A stretch of DNA of 64,000 nucleotides from Diadema setosum (GCA_033980235.1 CM067075.1:33924385-33988384), one strand, 5' to 3'. Positions 24,445 to 36,637 are shown, counted from the first letter of the stretch. Program-made: numbers and translations. The notes: generated by a model not told the origin, from the sequence alone.

Positions 24445-24684
24445 CATCTACGGACACTTCAAAGGAGCAGGTCCTGCTGTTGCCCGCTGCATCCTCCGCC
24501 GTACAGCTGACCCTGAGGTCACCTTCATCCATCTCACCCATCTCCTGGTTACATGATACCAGGGGATCTTCCCCGCTGTTGTCGACTGCAGTCACGTTCC
24601 AGGTCACATTGACGCTCACTTCACCGCGTTCTGGATGAATAGTTTCATCGCCAGGGCACGAGATGAAATTCGGAGCTTCGATAT
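24445..24684 (-). CDS. Exon 23: HYR domain 5 (unsplit)
   Basis: Residues 1258-1337, phase 1-1. IEAPNFISCPGDE opens it, VTWNVTAVDNSGEDP is the central motif, and AEDAAGNSRTCSFEVSV closes it. Two NVT sequons. Donor GTAAGAC. Confidence 0.92.
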
Positions 24685-25455
24685 CTGGGTGTAGTACGTG
24701 AAACAGAGAAAATCTTACCGACAATTTAAGCTTGACGCAATCTAATTCTAAAATACCTTAATATGAATTGTGAATTATATTCATGTTTGTGTGTTGCTGC
24801 AAGGGGATACGTCTGACTAGTATATAAACATAATCATTTGTGCCTTAAAACCCTGTCACAGGCTGCTAAATTAAAAAAAAAATAATAATTTCCAACAAAT
24901 AGCAGATTTGACTACATTTCCCTGTTATTCACATGTGCCCACAAGTGACAAACATCATTTTTATTGAGCACGACTATAAACTGTGTTAACCAGTCATTCA
25001 ATCCTGATATCGGTCAGCTGCTCGTATCATACTCACCAATGCCCTGCTGTAAGGGACAAAAATCGCTCTGTTACATTAAAATGAACAGAATGTTTAATCA
25101 TTCCAATCATTGTAATTATTATGTTTAAAGTGAGGTGTGTTCAAATCAAATATCTAATGTATTGGTGAAGAAAAATGTATATTACAGCACGTTATTTGAG
25201 CATTTCAACTGAATACGAAATATATATAAATATATCTTTTTTGAAGTGAATACTCGACTTCACATTATGGTAATGAATATTGTCAGTATGGTTTCAATCA
25301 ACCACTTTCATAATATGTCATGAAATAAGGCAAGTTTATAGTGTTTACGAATTCAGTGTACACTGTGTATGCTGACTTCAGACAACTATTATATCCGAAT
25401 ATTTGCCCTACTAGCTTTTGGGTGTTTACACTGGGAATCAGGATTTTCTCTTCAC
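24685..25455. other. Intron between exons 22 and 23: nothing recognised
   Basis: 771 bp of AT-rich sequence. The stretch 24870-25300 has no paired ends or ORF of note. Confidence 0.5.
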
Positions 25456-25659
25456 CTGTGCACGTGACCTGTGAGAGGTCACCTGGCGTCCATTGACCAT
25501 TCCCCTGACATTCCAACACGGCAAAGTTTGAAGGCTGGAGACGGTAGCCACTCCTGTCACATGACACCACGCACTGCTGACCAAAGACTGGACTGGACAT
25601 ACAGTCTGATGGAATGACCGTCCCGCCCGCTGGAGGTTGGAGCTCATTGCAAGATGTTG
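25456..25659 (-). CDS. Exon 22: sushi/CCP module 13
   Basis: Residues 1190-1257, phase 1-1, six cysteines. FGQQCVVSCDRSGYRL and GQWTPGDLSQVTC. An extra residue sits inside the Cys-x-x-GY turn. The intron before it carries two related MITEs and a tRNA-like fragment. Confidence 0.89.
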
Positions 25660-25758
25660 CTGATGGTTTATTGGTGGTATTGAAATAATGACAACTCCAG
25701 TCAATCACAATGAATTGACATTGATTTTGTAGATTGAAATCGACAATGGTGAACACTA

Positions 25759-25968
25759 TGGCCCAAATTCACGAAGGTGGTACAATCTGTCCATGGTTTG
25801 AACCATGGACAAAGACCGTAGTTTTGCATGGGGCGTCATGTGTCGGATGACCAATTTCGTAACGAAATAACCCGTGCTACACTTGGCGTCCCATACAAAA
25901 CTACGGTGTTTTTTTTTTTCAAGGTTTAAACCACGGACAGATTGTACCACCTTCGTGAATTCGGGCCT
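25759..25968. mobile_element. Palindromic MITE family D, complete copy
   Basis: About 210 bp with ends GGCCCAAATTCACGAAGGTG and the matching complement ending CACGAATTCGGGCC. Inner arms (CCATGGTTTGAACCATGG, AAACTACGGT) also pair. Confidence 0.85.
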
Positions 25969-26381
25969 GTATGTTACCATAACCCCGCGAAACCTTCTGA
26001 TACATTCACTATGTTTTAGCTTTATGATTGTACAACCTCTGAAATCCAGTAGAACATGACATCCTTGAATTCATCGATCTCTATGAGACTAATTCTGCAG
26101 TTCTTGCTCTTTGCGACTCCTGTCCATGGAGCTTGACCATAAATCGTGCTTTGTATTCTAATTTTCTGAAAAAAAAAAGAAGTTTGGTTGAATCGCATTG
26201 ATCATGGATCAAATGAATGAACAAAAATCGTTTCCTGCATCTTTCAGTTAATACAAATTACAATTATCTGATGTTCCTTGTCTGTCTGACTCCGACGCCA
26301 ACACGTATGATTTTAATAATGAATTGCCTAGGTACGTAAAAATAACTACTAAAAAAGGTTAACATTCACATTTTGAAATCC

Positions 26382-26525
26382 TTTGGCCCGAAATCAGGAA
26401 GGTGGTACAATTGAAACCATGATTTAAACCATGGACAAAGGTAATAGTTTTGTATGGGGCGTTACGTGTCGCATGGCCCATTTCGTTAGGAAATCAGTCA
26501 TTATTCATTTCGTCGACGAAATGAC
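26382..26525. mobile_element. MITE family D, half copy
   Basis: GGCCCGAAATCAGGAAGGTG and the following 100 bp match the left half of 25759-25968; the right half is absent, replaced by unrelated sequence after AAATCAG. Confidence 0.72.
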
Positions 26526-26817
26526 TGATTTTTGATTTACGCGATTCAATTTCCAATTTAAACATCGACAGGAACAGTTATGAAAATAATGATGATACAA
26601 TAACAATAGCCTACCTCAATATTATCATTATCATTACTTCATTCCAAGCTAATCCAATGCAGTTCATTTTTTTTTTCTTCAAAACAATAATTAAGAAAAT
26701 GCATAGGCAAACTGTAATTGAATCACACGAAGAAAGGAATGTCGAAAAAAGAGGGGATTGCTAAAAAAAAGGGCTACCATGTAGAATTCAGTTCTCTCAT
26801 GAGCACCAATTAATAGC

Positions 26818-26840
26818 CATCATCATCATCATCATCATCA
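26818..26840. repeat. (ATC)n microsatellite
   Basis: About seven CAT units. Confidence 0.9.
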
Positions 26841-26984
26841 TTTTTTTTTGTCTATACGTTAACATTTTTAGTGTAACCACTGCTCTACCAGACCGTCCAG
26901 CCATTATTGTCATTACCTTAGTGTTACGAAGTACCCACATTAATAGATCGAGAGGGACACGTCAGGGACGTCAAAACGTCTTGT

Positions 26985-27072
26985 CAAGGGACATAGGCAC
27001 ATGGCACGATCCAAACTCGGTATCTTCGATTTGAAGTCTTAAGTCTTATCTACTATGCCGCGATAGTGCCCC
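26985..27072 (-). mobile_element. Possible tRNA-derived SINE fragment
   Basis: On the minus strand GGCACTATCGCGGCATAGTA followed about 40 nt later by TTTGGATCGTGCC looks like decayed A and B boxes with an anticodon-like arm (CTTAAG-ACTTCAAATC-GAAG). No intact tRNA fold. Confidence 0.4.
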
Positions 27073-27156
27073 CGCTAAGACGATCCAAGTGGCTTAAAAC
27101 AATGACAGGGATATTGATTGAGAATTATGGGAGTGCATGGTATCTAAACTACCTAC

Positions 27157-27348
27157 CATTACAGGAGAAATCTTGGCTGGTCCACGTCCCATCTGCCTGA
27201 CATCTTGGCAAATTGTCTCCCACTCCCTCGTAGCCATAGGGACAATACAATATGCACTGCGTGCCGTAGATCTCTGTGTTAGGCGAATCTTGAGTGCATC
27301 CTGACCTGATGCCGTTGTCTGGAACCGGATATGCAGGACAGGTTCTAG
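27157..27348 (-). CDS. Exon 21: sushi/CCP module 12
   Basis: Residues 1126-1189, phase 1-1, six cysteines. PDNGIRSGC, YGTQCILYCPYGYEG and GTWTSQDFSC. The end resembles module 9 (F-S/H-C-N at the border), suggesting these two are closer relatives. Confidence 0.9.
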
Positions 27349-27849
27349 CTGTGAAGAAATCAAGCAGACCTTACAAGTACAGTTAAGCCGTGAAGTAGTA
27401 TTATATCAACACTCTCTCCTATTTTCAGTTTTGCATTGTGTTTGTGGTTTGGGCTTTGTTTGGGTTGGGTTTGTGTATATGCTTCTTCCTTTGGGTAATA
27501 CTTATTTACAGCGTCTTCACCACTTGACTCTAAATTATGAGTCAATGAATGGTGAATGAATAAGAATAATGATAAGAAAAATTCAAACCATACTCAACCA
27601 CATTGCACTGGCGGTCAATCAGTAATCAAAGTGTAATTTTTACATTGATGTACACACCGAACATTAATACCGACATGCTAAATTGTTTCGAAAATCAACA
27701 AATGATTTACAAAAAAATGTCAACAGGACAGCAACACAGAGCCAATTATGTAGGGAAGGTGTTAATAAGGGTGATCAAGTAGGCGAGGATTCCCCCCTCC
27801 CTGATGACAACATCATTATGATAACATAAATCTGTAGAGACAATCATAC

Positions 27850-28044
27850 GTTCACATGTCGGCTGAGTTCCATCCCAGTACGCCGATCCCTGAGCGTCAG
27901 TTAGCTCGCACGTCCGCTGTGTTGGTCCAGAGAGCTCGTAACCCTCATTACAGGTAAACGAACACTGAGTGCCATAAACGAGGTCGCTGCTGCAGTTTAC
28001 GACGGACCCGTGATGGGGTGTCTGAAGTTGCTGGCATCGCTTGA
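27850..28044 (-). CDS. Exon 20: sushi/CCP module 11
   Basis: Residues 1061-1125, phase 1-1, six cysteines. YGTQCSFTCNEGYEL and YWDGTQPTC. Donor GTATGA. Confidence 0.9.
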
Positions 28045-28522
28045 CTATACGGAGGGAATATTGAAGAATTGATGGTATATGGATTTATGTCCTCTTTTTT
28101 TTTTTTTTTTTTGCGCTGCAATTATCGCAAGAATGGCAAGTAGAATATAAAAGGCCCCACGTAGATTTCTACTTTGACATCTAATAATCTAGAACTGTAA
28201 GATTTATCTTGTTCGATTTTTTTCTTGTTCTGCCTCGATTTTGTAAAATTCTGTAACAATTCTTTGTCGAAATGCCTCCTTCAGTCATCACGTCAAAATA
28301 GATGGAATTGTATAACGAGTAAAAAAAAAAAAAGCAAAGCAACTTTTCTGATTTCAATGTTGTTACAGCCTGGAGGTTCTACCGAAGTCTTTTAACATGT
28401 GTGTTGCCAAACCACAGAGTAAATATAAAATGCCATCCTACTTAACACTAGCAGATTTTTAGAAATCACGCCAAATCACCGACTGTCATTGCGATGCATC
28501 AAGACTTATTTGGATTCCTTAC

Positions 28523-28638
28523 CTGTTACTCGGACATAGAGATCACATGTTGCTTGATTGTTGGTTGCATCAGAAGCGGCGTATGTTATTCGTGTCGTTC
28601 CTTCAGGAAACCTGTTATCATCTGGAAGGCTTGAAGTC
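28523..28638 (-). CDS. Exon 19: second half of HYR domain 4
   Basis: Residues 1022-1060. FPEGTTRITYAASDATNNQ and TCDLYVRV close the HYR fold. Phase 2 in, 1 out. Acceptor ACTGAAACAG, donor GTAAGG. Confidence 0.88.
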
Positions 28639-29166
28639 CTGTTTCAGTGTCAGGGAAGGAGATATATGACATTTATTGCTCTTACTTCGTGTTGGCGTCA
28701 CATACCAAAGCACTATCAGAAGAAGAACCTGCTAGATACAATTACAAAGACTCTGTGGGAACATGACTTCCTTGTGAAATTCGTTAGTTTTCTTGCATGT
28801 GTAATCTTGCTCTCTAAATCATTACAGTGAAAAGGCACACGGAAAGTCCAAATTATGAAGAAAAATGTTTAAGAGTACTTCCATAAGAAAGAACATTAGG
28901 ACCATGTATCGCCCGTTTATTAAAGTGTCAATATCTTTTAAAGAAATATTTCATTCGAAGACTAAAAGGCATCGAACTCGTACACTTGTAGAGTTTTGTC
29001 TAGACAATAATGTTGGGTAATAAGGTAAAGCTACCCCTTTTGGCTCCGAGAATGCATTAATAGACGTGATAGCTTTAATAACCATTACCTTTTTGTATTG
29101 TACCGGGTTGTGAATTTACAGTAGACTAAAACGTCTGTGCAAATCTTCACAGAGGAATTGACTTAC

Positions 29167-29302
29167 AGTTGAACCACACTATCGCCGGAGTTGTCGGTTG
29201 CGTTCGGTGTGTTGATATCGATGACGGCCGAAGAGCTTCCTCTATCGGCGTTGTAGTCCATATACAGAGGACATGGCAGATCAAAGACTGGTGCCTGGTT
29301 GT
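29167..29302 (-). CDS. Exon 18: first half of HYR domain 4
   Basis: Residues 977-1021. APVFDLPCP and TPNATDNSGDSVV match HYR. Leaves at phase 2 after VVQ, which is the same place and phase as the split in HYR 1. Donor GTAAGTC. Confidence 0.88.
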
Positions 29303-29738
29303 CTGAAATAATGAAAGTATTTGTATCGTGGATGAAGGAATGAACACTCATGCTAACATGTCAACAGTACTCAGCAGAAACAATAGTGGGTATTTATGTA
29401 CGCTGTTCATTTAAATCCTTGATAATATTATTTGATGCAGAATTACATATATAGAATGTTATTGTAACTATTTGCGTGCTCTGAGAGCTAATTGGTCTAA
29501 GTCCCTGGTACAGAAAGGGTTAATCATATAAAAATGTGTTTTGTAACAATGACATGATATTATGCTACTGTGCAATCTACTACTTCTTGCAGCATAAAGT
29601 TCTGCTGTGAACAAAGCCTTGCGTTGGATTAAAAAAAGTAACTCATTAAAAAAACATTTGATACTCCAAAATGAGAAATTAATCTTGTTTATAAGCGTGT
29701 TAAACAGATAACAGAAGGAGAAAGGACTAGAGGAGTTT

Positions 29739-29972
29739 GTTCGCAAACACCGATAAGTTCATTTTTGAAGATTTTGAAGTACGGTCTCTGTCATAAAGTA
29801 CAAAATAACACATTTTAGATAATATATTGGTCACTGCAATTATAAAGGTACATTTTTGAAGTTATGGTCAAAAGAAGCAAACATTTTCTTATTATTCTCT
29901 TTATTTTTCTTAACCTGTAATCGCAAATATCTCCATTTGGCAAATATGGACTTATCGGTTTTTGCGGACAAA
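29739..29972. mobile_element. MITE family B, copy 2
   Basis: GTTCGCAAACACCGATAAGT to GGTTTTTGCGGACAAACTC. Collinear with 7499-7723 through the CGGTCTCTGTCATAAAGTAC and CAAATATCTCCATTTGG segments. Confidence 0.82.
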
Positions 29973-30099
29973 CTCTTTACTTGTACTCTAACTTATTGCT
30001 TAAAAATTAGAGGAAAGGGGGGGGGGGGGACTTGAACTGTAATATTTAAAGCTATTAATAAGGTACACTTGTACTTTACATGTTTCTTATTTTACTAAC

Positions 30100-30297
30100 C
30101 ACGACATGTGACGTCTCTGTCGTCGTTCCAGGTCCCAGTCGACAAACAAGTTTTCTGGAAAGGTCCATCGTGCAGGAAGCCCGTAGCACATGCATACAAA
30201 CAGGTGGTCCCATAGGGAACCTGACTAGCCTCGCTACAAGATTCAGGTGATAGTGACCCATCCGTCGGGACGCTCAAGGGAGCGCATATTATGGGAA
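30100..30297 (-). CDS. Exon 17: sushi/CCP module 10
   Basis: Residues 911-976, phase 1-1, six cysteines. YGTTCLYACATGFL and GTWNDDRDVTC. Donor GTTAGT, acceptor TTCTCAG. Confidence 0.9.
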
Positions 30298-30853
30298 CTG
30301 AGAATAAAAGTAGCAAGAAAATGAAACTGCCTTATTATGACGCGCAAGGTGTACGCCTTGTTAATAGTTAATTGATAACAAAAATAAACTAAACCATAAA
30401 ATACATTCGTCTTACCAGCACTTGTCATTTCTTTTTTACTCTCGATCTCTAATTTTCTTTCCTCTAATGAGTTTATCAATAAAATGTATCATGGTTTATG
30501 AAATTTCATATTTACATTGTGCAAAAAGTTCGACACCAAAAAAGAAAATAACCTTTAAAATATCCAAACACTGGAAATTCAAAGTCTGAGGCGAAAGAAA
30601 ACAACATGGTTTTCACAGATACTAAAACTTACTCTCACACAATATAGCTAATGAATTCATAACGTTTGCACCTTAATAAGCATTATGTTTCATTTATTTC
30701 AGTCTAACACATAGGCAAGGTTCCAGGTAAACAAGGTAAACGTGTCCAAGCATTTTAGGGTATATTCATGATTATATTTTGTTAACTGCAATAAGCTAGC
30801 CTAACAATTTCGACATTTGAGTTTCAAAACTTTTCAAGCAGTCACAAACCCAC

Positions 30854-31042
30854 CATTGCAGTGAAAGTCATTTCCACTAAACGTGCCATCAGCTTGACAA
30901 GCCCTGTAGACAGACCGCTTCCCACTACTGGACTGGAAGCCATCATCACACCGGAAGAGACACTCGTCCCCGTACTCGGCGGACCCGGAGGGGCAGCCTG
31001 ATACGGTGCCATTCGTAACAGGTGGTATCTGGCACTGGACAA
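30854..31042 (-). CDS. Exon 16: sushi/CCP module 9
   Basis: Residues 848-910, phase 1-1, six cysteines. VTNGTVSGC, YGDECLFRCDDGF. The position of the usual Trp is occupied by GTFSGNDFHC, so the conserved Trp is missing. Confidence 0.88.
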
Positions 31043-31392
31043 CTGGTTTAATTGAAAGAGAAAAACGAATTGTACATTTTATCCGGGATGTGAGTAAACC
31101 TGTAAATAATATAATTATAAATGGCAAAAAGGGACCATTAAAAATTAGTATGAAAAAGAAAGACTTGAAATTCCTAAGCACAGTAAAGAAAATGATAAGA
31201 AAATAAGATACCAGGCACTACGTAAGGGAATTCAGGACGGTGGGAAGTTTTGTGAATTAATTTTTGTCCAAAAGTTCTTGAAGAGTTGATGAATATACAA
31301 ATGATTGGGCCAATGATGCCATCATCTCATAATTTCCATTGCTCAAGTTAAGAAACTGCTTGAATGAATACAGTCAATATGGGGGAACTCAC

Positions 31393-31629
31393 GGTCGCAT
31401 TGAGGCGTGGTGTCACTCCACGTGCCTACTGTGGTGGTATCATCCGTTCGGTTACATGTCAGAGTAAACGACTCATCGTCCCCTTCGTCTGCCATAGAGA
31501 GAAGGTAGCCTTCATCACAGAACACTCGACATTCAGACCCGAACACAGCCCCACCTTGGCATGTACCTTGACCAACAATGAGGGAGACATCTCCATTGCC
31601 AGGTGGATACAAAGCTTGACATCTTGTAA
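31393..31629 (-). CDS. Exon 15: sushi/CCP module 8 (long)
   Basis: Residues 769-847, the longest CCP exon (237 nt), phase 1-1. FGSECRVFCDEGYLL and GTWSDTTPQC are diagnostic; six cysteines. Extra length lies in an acidic loop (ADEGDDES) before Cys5 and in the loop after the first Cys. Confidence 0.89.
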
Positions 31630-32285
31630 CTGGATGATAAAATAGCCCGAAGAAAACATACAAACAAATAAATAAACGAGCAAACAAACAATAACAAAAT
31701 CTGCGCAAGGTGTCTAGATTTCGATGGGTTGGGTCACACAGAAGATTAAGCATAACATGAAATCAATAAAATGGATGATGAAGAAATAATGTATTTTACT
31801 TTTTAGGAACCGAATTAGGACTACATGTAAAAGCTTTGTACTTTCTTTACACTGACACATTGCACATTCCTGGGCAAAATATGTAGGCCATATAATATTC
31901 AACACGGGAGCTGTCAATATGAATTTTGATAGAAATATATCTTTAATGTTTAATGACGTGTTTTATTTCATTATCATTCACTGTTAAGATCCACGTTCGA
32001 CAACGTTTCCAGGAAAATATCTACAAACATTGTTACTATCTGTCTTTCTGATGACATGCATGGACATGGGCAGCATTGCAAAATATGATCTTACCACGTC
32101 ACGGAATCATCGCCTAATGTGACAAAATTAAGAATTGATATTTCCGAGAAAGTCATGAAAAATTAGGCATTTTATGTTTTGAAATATGTTATAACATTTC
32201 TGCTATGACTAGTGATGAATTGAATAGAGTCCTACTTCTGACAGGAGCTGGTGTACTTATTGTTACACACAAATAAATGGCTCAC

Positions 32286-32457
32286 CTCTGACTTCAAGTC
32301 CAAAAGAACATGTGGCAGAATTGCCGGCGACATCTGTAGCCTTGTAGACCAGGGTGTGGTCACCTTCCCAGAGAGTGGTGGGAACATTGCCACCATCCAC
32401 CACCTGGGAGTCCACCTGATACAGGTAAGCTTCGAATTGGAGGTCTCCATCATGGGC
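32286..32457 (-). CDS. Exon 14: second part of HYR domain 3
   Basis: Residues 712-768. It completes HYR 3 with LWEGDHTLVYKATDVAGN followed by SATCSFGLEV. Phase 0 in, phase 1 out. The usual WxxPxAxDNSG segment is replaced by a longer, diverged stretch starting AHDGDLQFEAYLY. Confidence 0.86.
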
Positions 32458-33080
32458 CTTCAAAGAAAAACAGAAACAAAATAAAACAAAATATTATGTC
32501 AATAGTCAACCTTTGAAATGCATCCATCACAATGCAGAACTTACTGGTCAACTTTAGATGTTACCAATTAGGAATGTATTGAATATTGCTTTTCATGTAG
32601 TTTGACGTCCAAATAACCACCATCATTAAATGAATGGTAGAATGGTAGAGGTGGTAGAACCTCCATCCCACTGCGAAATGCTGCGACATTTACGTCATGT
32701 TGTTTATTATCGGGCGTGCACAGATAATTTCTCACTGCAGTTTACATTTTTTTTTTTAAATGCGATCTAAATCCATGCATACCACTGTCAAATATTTCTT
32801 AGATGACGTGCACACAGTACTTATTTCAACACAAAGTCAAGGAGGGAAACAAGTTGCGGCTCCTCTTAAAATCATTAAGGAGTAATAGTTTGAAGAATAC
32901 TTGCTAAATCTTCGACAAACGCAGGACTGTTTTTGGTTTGTATGTAAAAAAAAAAACAATGAAAGAGTTGTGGATATTGTTGATTTATTGCTGTTGCGTC
33001 ATTGCCGTCTAAATTGAAAACGAGGATGAAAAGACAAGCACTCATGTTGTTTTTACAAGAAATAGAGCAGAGAAACTTAC

Positions 33081-33184
33081 TAGGACCGGTTCCCATTTAT
33101 CTCCGGTGAAGATAGCTTGCAGTTTGTTGGCACCAGCAATGAGGATCTGATCAGACGGGCAGTATACCGTTGGGGGCGTATTGT
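33081..33184 (-). CDS. Exon 13: first part of HYR domain 3
   Basis: Residues 677-711. NTPPTVYCPSDQ is the usual HYR opening. The exon leaves at phase 0 after KWEPVL, a split point not shared with the other split HYRs. Donor GTAAGTTT. Confidence 0.85.
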
Positions 33185-34180
33185 CTATGTTCACAAGGAT
33201 TGATATAAGCCGATTAGTAATTAGCTGATTATTGCACTTATAACCCCTTTTCTGAGTTGGTAAGGTACTTCACCCGTTTTTAAAGTGATGCCATGCCCGA
33301 TATTACAATTTATGGAATTATGTGTAGACGAAGTGACCAGAAAATTCTTTCAATCAGCACATTATTTTATCATGTTGATATTGTATTTTATTGTCAAATA
33401 ATACGCATTTAATATGGAACACTGTCTTGCTGTCAGGTAGACGCGCTAGAAAGCACCATACTTACAAAGGCCATAGGAATAATCATTATCATCACAGATG
33501 CCCTAATTACCTCAGGGAATCTAAGAAGCAAACGTATGTAGGTACACAATTACCTTTGCTGCTCGTATGCAAAGTGGAACTACGGACTAGCTTATAATCA
33601 TGACGTCATGACTGCGCGAAAATAAAACGTTTTCTAAATCTTCGTAATTATACAAGACTATGCCACTAACATGACGAATTGTGCTATAAGGGTTATATGA
33701 CTGCATGTTATTTGATTAGCTGCCTGTTTTTCAGCAGTAAAAAACCACTGAAATTAGGCTAAATGAATATGCTTTATGACGAGACATTCTTTTTTTAAAT
33801 GAGCAAACAACATACTTGCTGCCTGATCACTCCGTTTACTCTTATGTCTAGGACACACTCACAGACATAAATAATAGATTGCCGTTACTCGTCAATAAAA
33901 CTAATACTCTGTTCGTGATGGCGCTCTCTTCAACAGTGTTCTTTTATTTTCTCCTGCGTACAGATATCCTATAAATGCTTCAAATTCTTTCCTGTCGTTC
34001 AAGTCCAATGTTGATTAACTTGACGCCGAACTTGGCATTGCCCCTTAAGAAAAATAATGCAGAGCATGTAAATTTATGCAAAATAATGGGATCAAACCAA
34101 ATCAGAGCGTCCCTCTCGCCGTGCCCGGGTGAGCTTGAAGATAGAAACCATGCAGCGTTTGTTCGATCGTGTTGACGTAC

Positions 34181-34387
34181 CTTCACAAATCTGATCAATT
34201 CCATCCCACGTCCCATCTTCCAAGCACCTCCTGGTGGCGCTGTTGCGAGGCGTGTAGCCATTGTTACAAGCCGTCTGGCAACGACTGTTGTACTCCTGCA
34301 GGGCTGTGACGTTGACGCTATTTCCGTCTAGGGTGCACGACGTCACGAAACCGTACTCTGTCTCGGGAAGTGGAGCACACTTAACAA
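34181..34387 (-). CDS. Exon 12: sushi/CCP module 7
   Basis: Residues 608-676, phase 1-1. RCQTACNNGYTP and GTWDGIDQIC mark the fold. The segment between Cys2 and Cys3 is longer than in neighbouring modules. An NVT sequon is present. The upstream intron carries the pogo/Tigger-like MITE. Confidence 0.9.
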
Positions 34388-34591
34388 CTGGGGAGTTGAA
34401 GATGAAAATATGACCCTGAAAAGTTTATATTTTATTAATTGGATATAATTGATAATTAGATGAAAATATCCAAGACTTATTTTGTGATTTCCATCAAGTC
34501 TTATCCTGAAAAAACTAATTTCTTACCAATCAGCGTCTGTTGTAACTGTGGTGATAAGTCATCTATTCATAATGGCTGTCGCTTTGTAATA

Positions 34592-35123
34592 CAGTGCACT
34601 CCCGTTATAACGAAATGCTCGGGACCGGCAGTTTTCTTTCGTTATAACGAAATTTCGTTATAACCGAACAAATACAATATATAACGAAAACAAGGATACC
34701 ATTTTCATATTCTGTTTGCTGAATACTCATCATACACTGGAAAGCTATGTGAAATGTGATGGGATAACTGTATTACAATAATAAACGCAAGTTCCCCTCA
34801 GAAACTGTGCGTGACACAAGGAGCGAACACATAGTGGTGAGAAGCGTTCACCCATGCAGAGACGCATTATACGTATGCTTATTCCCCTACGTATTTTCGA
34901 AAGCAATTCGCATTTCGTTATAACGGAGCACATTTCTTTTGTTTTTCTTTGTATGTGGCGCTCGGAAAAGACTTCGTTATAACGGAAATTTCGCTATAAC
35001 CGTGTTCGTTATAAGCGAATTTTGTACCATAGACTTTAATGGTGATAATTTAGGGACCAGAAGATTTACTTCGTTATAACGAAATTTCGTTATAACCGTG
35101 TTCGTTGTAACGGGAGTGCACTG
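34592..35123. mobile_element. pogo/Tigger-like MITE, 532 bp, TA target duplication
   Basis: Ends CAGTGCACTCCCGTTATAAC and GTTGTAACGGGAGTGCACTG are inverted and flanked by TA on each side. Subterminal CGTTATAACGAAATTTCG blocks recur several times. CAGTGCACT ends with TA duplication are typical of pogo/Tigger elements. No transposase left. Confidence 0.88.
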
Positions 35124-35282
35124 TATTATGACAAGTACAAGGGGAAGGGCAGCCAATAGTGAATGCATACAGGTCACGTGATCTACCAGTGATATCTTGC
35201 CACACCCGCTGCAGCGTACAACCCTATGTGCCTTCGCAAGTCAATCATTATGCGTAGTCGCAGGACGTTACGTGTAAGATTT

Positions 35283-35610
35283 TGATTTTAATTTGATTTG
35301 ATTTATTGGTTTCTGTATCATCATTGTACATATACACATTCATGTACAAACATGAATATAATGATATATATAAGTATTTTCTTGTTCATTGCCTGTGTAC
35401 AATGTACAGCAAAAGTACAACAAAACATACAACAATGAATTATACAGAGGGGCTACAGCTACAGCTACAGTAACACGATTACGAAATAGTGAATGAGTTT
35501 TATATAGGCCATGATGAAATAAACACGTACTGCTCAAAGCTGCCTTTTTTTCTTGAGGAGGAAAATGGAAGTCATTTTCCATTTGGAAGTTCGTTATCTG
35601 TTCCAAAGTT
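35283..35610 (-). mobile_element. Possible LINE/SINE 3' end fragment
   Basis: Read on the minus strand the segment ends AACCAATAAATCAAATCAAA, a short-repeat tail of the kind that ends non-LTR elements. No RT remnant recognised upstream. Confidence 0.35.
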
Positions 35611-35734
35611 TCTCATCCTACTTCATATTTTGAGCATGAACCAAAAAAAGTTATAGAAATGGAAATATCTAAAATAAAGAATGGAGAAATAACTGTATAA
35701 TTTGAGATTTTTGTTATCAAGATGGGTCCCTTAC

Positions 35735-35938
35735 CTGAGCACGTGATAGTCCCGTTGTCGCTCCAGTACCCCTTGTCATTGTCATCGGCCAGACATGTCC
35801 TCGTTACCGGCTGCAAAGGTTGGTATCCGACATCACAGTATAGGGTGCACTGAGTGCCGTACCTTTCCGAGGACAGTGGACAACCGTTCTTCCCGCCATT
35901 TATGGGGCTTGGCAGAGCACTGCCCTCACAGCTGATGA
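35735..35938 (-). CDS. Exon 11: sushi/CCP module 6
   Basis: Residues 540-607, phase 1-1, six cysteines (YGTQCTLYCDVGY; YWSDNGTITC). Has an NGT sequon near the end. Donor GTAAGGG. Confidence 0.9.
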
Positions 35939-36179
35939 CTATTAAAGAATAGCAAAGAATGAGAAGTCCGAAGTGAAGTCATTGACCTCTGGTTTCCCCG
36001 TACTGATGCTTGCTAATCTATTGGCTCTCACTTCGACCTCTAAATAGCTGCGACAATCCTCTTTACTGTATTTATTATATTTCTGCAGTAGCATGACGCA
36101 AATAACAGAAATTCGTGATGCATGTAGTCATATCTCATTATTTTCACATCATCATTCCAAATACCATTTGGAGACGAGC

Positions 36180-36572
36180 TTATAAAAGGGATCGTATAGT
36201 TTTGGTTGAGACCTAACTTCAGGTTTCTAGCATTTTTGGTGAGATAATGAGAAATCTCTTATGAAATATGAAAGAGCATGTAATTCCATGAGAAATTCAA
36301 TTTTTATTTTGTGAAAATTGGTTTTGAAATGGCTGAGATATCCAGAACAGAACGATCCTAATAAAGTGTGGGACTCAACTTTTATTACGATGGCTTTGTT
36401 TTACTTTTGTTTTTGGATGTCTCAGCGATTCTAAAACCGATTTTCATCCAATAAACGTTGAAATCCTCTTAAAATGGTATGCTCTGTACTATTTCGTAAG
36501 TGGTTTCTTGGTAACACACAAAAAAGTTAAAAGCCCAATTCTCATCTCCTCCTGTACTGTACCATCCTTGCA
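36180..36572. mobile_element. Palindromic MITE family A, copy 3
   Basis: TTATAAAAGGGATCGTATAG at the left, CTGTACTGTACCATCCTTG at the right; inner arms GGCTGAGATATCC and GGATGTCTCAGCG. Lies about 65 bp upstream of the weak donor of exon 10 in genome coordinates. Confidence 0.8.
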
Positions 36573-36637
36573 ATATCCAATCTACATAGACATAAAGAAG
36601 TAGATTACTACGAGGATATTGTGTTTGCCATGCCGAC

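Larger units (their letters stand above)
27349..29166. other. Introns between exons 18 and 21: nothing recognised
   Basis: Introns 27349-27849, 28045-28522 and 28639-29166 contain only homopolymer runs (T run at 28087-28111, A run at 28321-28333) and AT-rich sequence. Confidence 0.5.
30298..34180. other. Introns between exons 12 and 17: nothing recognised
   Basis: Introns 30298-30853, 31043-31392, 31630-32285, 32458-33080 and 33185-34180 are AT-rich with no clear element or RNA gene. Confidence 0.5.
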
